DNA of 64,000 bases from Tetrastigma voinierianum (Eukaryota > Streptophyta > Magnoliopsida > Vitales > Vitaceae). The DNA lies in the NCBI GenBank assembly GCA_016808115.1, contig JAEQBH010000986.1, positions 1,550,001 to 1,614,000 on the forward strand. Reading direction: 5' to 3'. The notes beneath the pieces are model-generated. The model did not search any database. It saw only the letters and a list, made by a program, of their open reading frames with translations, and had not been told where the DNA came from. This document shows positions 58,080-64,000 of this stretch, in pieces. The position numbers were made by a program, and so were the translations under genes. Positions within the stretch are counted from its first letter, which is position 1, and each line of letters begins with the position of its first letter.

Positions 58080-59260
58080 TGAAAGTGCTTAAACACTCAA
58101 ATTATACTCGCTGGCCTTACTTCTCATGTTGATTTGGCATTATTTATATAATTTTAGTGTTAGATTCCTTATTTAGTTTTTATCGGAATGCAAAATACGA
58201 TGAGGCTAAAAGAACAACTTCCGAAGCCATTTCGAGAATATGGAGCATGCAAGGAAGTCACCGCCACGTCAGCGACGTTTTCACGCTGACAGCCGCCCAT
58301 CGCCGCGACGTTTCCACACGCCGCGACGCCACCACGTCAGGCGACGCCACCACGCCGCGACACGCCTAAAATCTCAGACCTCATCATTAAACACGAGGGG
58401 GCTCTTGGATTTCTGAGGTATCAAGGATCGGCGCCAGAGGGATCAATAATCGAGAACCCGCAACATCACGTACTTCAAGGATTTCCTCGATTTTTGTATT
58501 AGTTTTTCCTTATTGTTTTGATTATTTTATGGATCATATGAGAGGATGTTTTCATATTACATGTATTACTATTTCTTTCCTTCATGATGTTCTAAACTTC
58601 TTAGGGTTACATCAAACCCCCCGTCACTGCATAGCTGGGATTAGAATTTAACCTTTCATGTTAATCAACAGCACTTATCACATCCCTCCGGTTTATACCT
58701 ACATGTTAGTACTTATGATAATATCCGCCAATATTAACATGAATACCTGCCAATCAAGATCCGAGAGCCCGAGAGAGACGTAGGCATTCAGGACTGGCAG
58801 AGTAGCCTCTTAAATTGATTCGTGTAATAGAGGGATATTCGAACCCGAGGGTGGTTTCGTCAACATTAAGCATTTCGAATACCAGTCGAGATAGAGATGA
58901 TTCTATTCACAAGGCATGGAAGAGTATTCTGGTAGAGATATCTCGTGAGGCAAGATCACCTCGCCTAACATATTATAACAATCCGAACAAATCTTTAGTG
59001 AGAATAATCCATCGAATGTGACAGGGAGATTTAACCTGTAATTCCCTCATTATCAATTCACCAAAACCACAATACTTAGTTGGCACAAGATTTAAATTCC
59101 ATCTTAGAATCATTCATTCAGATATCAGTGCGTGACATCCGCCACAGAGTCAATTCATCTTTCCCGCGATCGACATACCGATTAATTGTAGGCCACCATA
59201 TTACTTGAGGCGACGCTGCACTTGCGCCGTGATAGCGCATATTTTACACACCACGCCACC
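58080..59260 (+). repeat. Athila-like LTR copy b
   Basis: Starts TGAAAGTGCTTAAACACTC. It holds a CG-rich patch at 58255-58375 with several 'cgccgcgacg' words, also in copy a (57090-57190). It ends just before the primer site at 59267. Confidence 0.82.
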
Positions 59261-59266
59261 AAGTTT

Positions 59267-59336
59267 TGGCGCCAGCCGGGGATCGAACCCTGTCACCCTC
59301 GTGACAAAGTGAATACTACCACTATACTACAACGAC
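59267..59336 (-). tRNA. tRNA-Asp(GTC)-like sequence at the primer-binding site (relic)
   Basis: Read on the minus strand, 70 bases match plant tRNA-Asp-GTC from its 5' end (GTCGTTGTAGTATAGTGG) through the anticodon loop (TTGTCAC) and T arm (GGGTTCGATCCC) to the 3' end ...GGCGCCA. About three bases of the 3' acceptor strand are missing, one D-loop base is lost and the anticodon stem is imperfect, so a working tRNA is unlikely. The encoded CCA, absent from nuclear tRNA genes, together with its place right after the LTR, says it derives from the primer tRNA. In most Gypsy elements only about 12-20 bases of such complementarity are found. Confidence 0.7.
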
Positions 59337-59348
59337 TTATGCGCTGCT

Positions 59349-60760
59349 ATGAATGAGAGACCAAGGCATTATGCAAAGCAAAGAAACAACCCGCAATGAA
59401 CAATCAAGACAACTAAGGGAGTTCGAGGCACAAACGTGGCCAAATGGCGAACCTACTTACGTAAAGGCAACCGGTTCTTGCCGAGCACCGCAGGTAAACC
59501 CAAGAAATAGAGGGAATGAGCAATGTTAAAAGCACACTAAGCATGAGAGATTGAACCATGGCGTTGGGCCCCCACTAAGAGTGCGTTAGAGATCGAGCAT
59601 CACACAAACACAGATGTAAAGAGGCCAAAGAATGGGCCACAGAGGAACAGCCACAGAGACTTAGCCTAGCGTAAAGGTCGCGACACCGTCCTACCCACAA
59701 CGCGCCTCGGCGAAACATAAACCGATAAGCACCACTAAGTTTATGGATGTTTTCAAAAAAGTCAAGATATAAATATCCCATTGGCCGACATGCCTTAGAG
59801 CAAATGCCCGCCATGTAAAGTTCATGAAAGACATTTTGTCTCAAGAGAAGATTAGCGCACTTTGAGACTAGAACTTAACTCGAGAACATAAAGGCCATCC
59901 TTCAGAAAGCTACCGTTAGAAACTCAAAGACCCAAAAAGCCACTATCCCAAGTACTGAAATGCTATTTTTTGGAAGAGCACCGCAGGATTGGGTGCCAAG
60001 ATTAATCTTATGCCCTATCCATCTTTAAGCCGCTGGGGATTAGAGAAGCTGCCCGATCATAGCCTTCACTCTTCGCCTGCAGACAGATTCAAGCACCAGA
60101 GGGATAATAAGATGTCTTGGTAAGGTCGGCGTATCTTCCCAAAGCAGATTTAGCAGGTTTTAGACATGGAGGAAGATAGAGAACACCGACATTCGAAGAC
60201 CTTTTCTAGCAATCGGTAGCAATGATCGATGTGCGTAGGGCGAACCGGTTAAGAGTACAAGAAGAAGAAGTGAATTAATGTCTTTTGGAGGCGCATTTAC
60301 ACCCAACCAGAAAGTGATACATGTTTAATGGCTGATAGTGTAGTGGCTATAGGTGTCTAGCCAGTGGCCCCACCGAATTCTTTCTGGAGAGACTCAGCCT
60401 AGTGGCACGATCCGGCAGAACCCCGAGTAACGAGGCGTAAGAATAATGCTAAGTGGATGGATTCTTTTTGGCACAATAGAAGGAAATACTTCGAATCAGC
60501 GATGGGCTGCTAAACAAATTGCCCATCAACAATCGAGAGCAACCACCCAAGATAGAACAAAACCCTTACCTAGCCATCATTTGAAATAATATGCATACCG
60601 GGGGTAGACCACGCACGCGCAATTTATTTCATCATCCCTAACCCGAAATGGAGGAGGAGAAGTATTTGGTGAGCCTTCATCATAAACAAGCACCCTATCG
60701 ACCTAAGCGGATCCTCACATTCTTCACATGTGCATGCACCAGATTTTATTAGAAGATGGC
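59349..60760 (+). pseudogene. gag-protease region of the Athila-like element
   Basis: Begins with an ATG just after the primer site (MNERPRHYAKQRNNPQ, then a stop). This fits the basic gag start of Athila-type elements. Further text is broken into short frames, and a convincing protease active site was not seen. The minus-strand frame 59575-59844 is a shadow. Confidence 0.6.
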
Positions 60761-60779
60761 TTGGCCAAGCCTCGTGGAA

Positions 60780-61560
60780 GATGAGAGTTGAATCCGACAA
60801 CAGAAAGAGAGGTAGTTCTGGAAGAAGTTCTAAATGGCTAGATAATCAAGATTTGTCCCATTTTGATACACAATAAGACATGGTAAGCCTGTCAGTAGTG
60901 TACCAAAGAAAAGGGGGATAATCGTTATCAAGATCAAACACATCTTACCGCCATCTAGAACAATGCTTGACCGTGAGAATTTGTATTTGACTACAGAACA
61001 ACACAAGGCCACTCTAGAAAGACTTTCCTCTCACTTACGCGAGATCAGATGCTCGATCGACAATGGGCATGAATATTATTGCTTTTGGATGGATATTCCG
61101 GTTACAACCAATCGCCATAGCGCTCGAAGATCAGAGAAGACAACATTCACTCACTCTTTCATATACATCAATGCATTGATGCCCTTGGATCATAAACATG
61201 TTCCAGAAATTTTTCAGATAACACGGGTCACATTCACATGGTGAAAAGACGTATTGAGATTTTCATGACCATTTCTGATGGAAATTCACTTGACAAATTG
61301 TCTAGCAAATTTATGGGAATCGTATCACACCATGCAAGACCAATTGAATTAACGTGAAGGCCATCATGGTGTCAAGAGTGGTATTATTGAGCCCGACACC
61401 TGATCATAAAGAGATAGAAGTAGATGTGGCTAAGATCACAATCGAAGTTACCTCCTTCTTCTCCCGTGAAAGCGGATCCGAAGTTTTCTGTGCCATGCCG
61501 GATTTATAGGCTGGCTTATCGTGATTTCACGATTATAAACCATTATCCAATTTGTTAGTC
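60780..61560 (+). pseudogene. Reverse transcriptase of the Athila-like element
   Basis: Fragments in order: 'VPKKGGI' (about 60900), a primer-grip-like 'MLERL' equivalent (about 61015), GHEYYCF then a 'LDGYSGYNQIA' equivalent split by an indel (61065-61110), EKTTFT (about 61135), a degraded 'MPFGLCNAPATFQ' (about 61175-61220), and 'IEIFMDDFS' split by a one-base change at about 61250-61285 (catalytic DD). A 'KLPPP..VKG' connection piece is near 61445. The order and motifs are clear, the frame is not. Confidence 0.83.
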
Positions 61561-62249
61561 CAGTGGATCCTATTCGCCACTCCCAATGCCGCACATAACA
61601 TGCTTCACCAGATTGAAGAATGGCCGATTCCAGCCCGGCCGCCGGTGATTCGATCGGGTCTTTTCCATTCGAAATGGCGTGATGCGTTTACCATGCAATT
61701 GGGGCGCTCAAAGCAACGAAGATCTTCGCGATCTACCACGCAAAGCGGTGACTTTGAACGGATGCTCAACTAATTAAGCACGAAAGAGTCGTCAAGCATC
61801 GCCGGCCAAATTCAGCTATTTAATCGCAACAAAGTCGCGGGTGGTGCACATCATCACACGTCATTGGCACTTGATGAACAAGAAAGTGATGCAAAACCCA
61901 TCGATTCCATGGGTCTCCCGGCATAAGAATTTAATGCGAAATAAGGACAAAGTAATCGAATAGCGGCATCATCTGGTCGCCATCGAAGCGGCCGCAGATG
62001 ATATTCCAATAATTAATAAATTGGCGAGAAACTTTGGCGGCCGAGGTTAAGAAGCACTCCTGTTCGGCAGACACGTGAACCATTTTCGCGGCAAAGCGCG
62101 GATTCCACCGTAATTTAATCGTCAAGAAAAAGGTTTTCGTTATCAATTCTGCCACTACTATCGGTCGCCTCACAGCACCGGGCCGACGTGCAGATAAGGA
62201 GCGTGCCCCAATACAAATGCATATTTGAACCATTGTCACATAATTTCAT

Positions 62250-62800
62250 CGCACACTCGCGACAGAAATGCACGCCGTCTAAATCGGGCTTTATTGGCCT
62301 TCCCATAAAGATGTTATCCATCGCCCACTCAGACAAGGGTCAACGAATCCATCTCTGAGAGTGACTGAGCCACCTATGCATCCCATCTCTGAAGTGGAGC
62401 TCGTTTCGATCTATGGGGATCGATTTCATGGACCATCTCCCCGCATCGTACAACACCTCCCACATCTTGTCGGGCAAGTGGATCGGCGCTTCGTGCGGTA
62501 GAAGCGATTCTACACGCAGATGAATGATGCCGGCGGTTGTGGTCCAATTTCGCTGCTATAGAAGAATATCTTCTCACGCTTGAACTCCTAGCTTTGATCA
62601 CTGATATTGGCAATACTTCAACAAAGATACTGATAAGGTCAAAGCGTATGAGTACGCCATCGCACATCCCGCTTCACCACCCGCCAACAAATGGATGGGT
62701 GCAGGTATCCTAACCGTGAAATTAAATACACTCGAGAAGAGCGTGAATGCCTTGAAGGATTGGTCTCTAAAAGAGGTGACACGTACTACGTATCGCGACC
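62250..62800 (+). pseudogene. Integrase of the Athila-like element
   Basis: A 'GFYWP' piece near 62290 marks the zinc-binding end. 'FDLWGIDFM' at about 62406-62435 carries the first catalytic Asp. A 'QAE.SNREIK.ILEKTV' equivalent at about 62690-62745 carries the catalytic Glu region. Intermediate blocks are scrambled. The minus-strand frames at 62374-62804 are shadows. Confidence 0.82.
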
Positions 62801-63555
62801 GCATTTAAAACCCCTTCGTATGTCCCTCGTCAGATTTCAGGTATGGTATTGTCATCTTCCAAAGGACTGAGCATCGAGCCATATCGGCCACACCAGTAAC
62901 CAAACATGGATGAAAGACAGTTAGCCAGAAACGATCATCAACCTCAAGGAGTTTTGATGAGTTTAGAAACGAAGCATGTGTAGAACGCCCAGATGCTGAG
63001 AAGATTTGGTACGGCATGATAAATTATCACTAAAAAGAGTTCACAAATGCACAATAAAAGTTCTTTGCCCAATCTCTGCCTAAAGCTCTTTCCCTGAAAT
63101 TATTGAAGTCCTCGATGGTCCGGACCGCGACCAAAGTCTTTTTCCCATGGAGGAGTGGAAGTTTCTACACCCGAGAAAGGGACATTCACACGATTCAACG
63201 CCAGAAACGCACGTGTGGCGCTAAGTGTCGCAGACAAGCAAGTCAATATTCCTCTAACAGCCGCAGGCAAAGATAATCAATTACCGGCTCGCGCTCTGCT
63301 CACATCGGTGATCCGTGGATTGTCGAAATAACGACACAAAATGATAAATAAAGTTTCGAGAAACCAGCGTTCTAAACAGAGTTCAAGTTTCCGCGCTTTT
63401 TCGCAGTACCTTTGGTTTCTACTTCGTGTTCAGGCGTCACTGCTTTGTTACCGCTAATCAGAAAAGCGGGTGCACCCACACAGTGGTTCAATGACCGGAT
63501 CAAGTCCATGATGTGAGAGTCTTCAAAAGTAATGCGATAATGTATCAAAATCTCA
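62801..63555 (+). other. Post-integrase region of the Athila-like element
   Basis: No domain recognised. Athila elements may carry an env-like frame here; I see no membrane segment or other support for one. Confidence 0.4.
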
Positions 63556-63559
63556 TGAG

Positions 63560-64000
63560 AGATCTTTCTCCTCACACGTCGAGACGGGATTCCTCACGCC
63601 GCGACGCCAATTTTACACTTCTCCCCGCCACGACGCTGGGATCTCACCGCTTCTTCCTTTCCGCCACGCTCATCTTCCGCCACACGCCGACGGGATTCCT
63701 CACGCCGATCGCTCATTTTTACACTTCCGTCACCGCCGATTTATGGGCCACTTCGCTTCACTTGCTAGGCTCTCCCTCACGCTATGGACCCTCACGCCGA
63801 CGTGATACCTCAGCGTCGCACGCGTCGCTTTTACACCGCGACGCCATTCGTCATTTCGCCACGCCGCGACGGAATTCCACGCCGCGACGTCATTTTGATG
63901 TCTTCGCCACGCCGCGACGTTTCTACACGCCGCGAAGACGCCGCTTTAGTCCAGTCGTTACGCCGCGACGCGGCCTCGCACGCGCCGCTGACGGAGACCG
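63560..64000 (+). repeat. CG-rich CGCCGCGACG array
   Basis: At least ten copies of 'cacgccgcgacg' or close variants, separated by short variable text such as 'ggattcct', 'attttacactt' and 'tttcgcca'. Related words occur in both LTR copies (57090-57190, 58255-58375), so this is probably an expansion of an LTR-derived motif. It runs off the window. Confidence 0.8.

Larger units (their letters stand above)
56898..64000 (+). mobile_element. Athila-like Gypsy element with tandem LTRs, right end outside window
   Basis: Two direct LTR copies (56898 to about 58025 and 58080 to about 59260) are followed by an Asp-type primer site and a plus-strand gag, reverse transcriptase, RNase H remnant and integrase. 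A polypurine-like tract (ttaagtttggggtgtgga) lies directly before the second LTR copy. Primer site TGGCGCC and tract style are those of Athila-type elements. All frames carry frequent small indels. The 3' LTR is not reached, although CG-rich repeat text at 63560-64000 resembles part of the LTR. Confidence 0.83.

Noticed and set aside
59267..59336. Functional tRNA-Asp gene
   Set aside because: The acceptor strand lacks about three bases, the D loop lacks one and the anticodon stem is imperfect; the encoded CCA and position after an LTR point to a primer copy.
62801..63555. Env-like gene of the Athila element
   Set aside because: No transmembrane segment, signal peptide or open frame of suitable length could be seen.

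Overview
This is a plant nuclear window dominated by transposable elements. It is AT-rich, has spliced plant genes, and carries five LTR-retrotransposon structures or relics plus Mutator-like and hAT DNA-transposon relics. The linker and reverse-transcriptase block of the large Gypsy element at 24.9-42.0 kb resembles, from memory, Gypsy polyproteins abundant in grapevine genomes. A Vitis-like eudicot is therefore my best guess (about 50%), resting on family resemblance only.

Layout. 0-3.6 kb: first two exons of an exostosin-type Golgi glycosyltransferase gene on the minus strand, with the catalytic exons not visible. 4.535-14.594 kb: a non-autonomous Copia-like LTR element with an exact 5-bp target duplication (ACACA). 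Nested in it at 5.3-12.2 kb is a deletion derivative of a Tat-lineage Gypsy element, reduced to an LTR piece, a repeat-rich 3' untranslated region and a long LTR. 15.9-20.66 kb: a decayed Mutator-like transposase with an upstream tandem array. 20.86-23.56 kb: two Gypsy LTR relics placed end to end. 24.3-49.7 kb: a broken YTH-domain (ECT-type) m6A-reader gene on the minus strand. It is split by a 17-kb Tat-type Gypsy element at 24.9-42.0 kb, contains an hAT relic at 46.2-47.9 kb, and has lost the first half of its YTH domain. 50.4-56.5 kb: a truncated chromovirus-like Gypsy element (minus) with a very long 5' LTR. 56.9-64.0 kb: an Athila-like Gypsy element (plus) with two tandem LTRs, a tRNA-Asp-like sequence of nearly full length at its primer site, gag, reverse transcriptase and integrase, and a CG-rich array at the right edge.

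Two themes stand out. First, the two Tat-type copies carry the same pair of tandem arrays (27-bp and about 129-bp units) in their 3' untranslated region with different copy numbers, which is how plant satellites can be born from retrotransposons. Second, coding frames at 28-39 kb and 50-64 kb are recognisable but broken by very frequent small indels, while AT-rich tracts match between copies. This looks at least partly like consensus error, so individual frameshifts there should not be over-read. Frameshifts in the better-looking 3-25 kb and 42-49 kb parts are more likely real.
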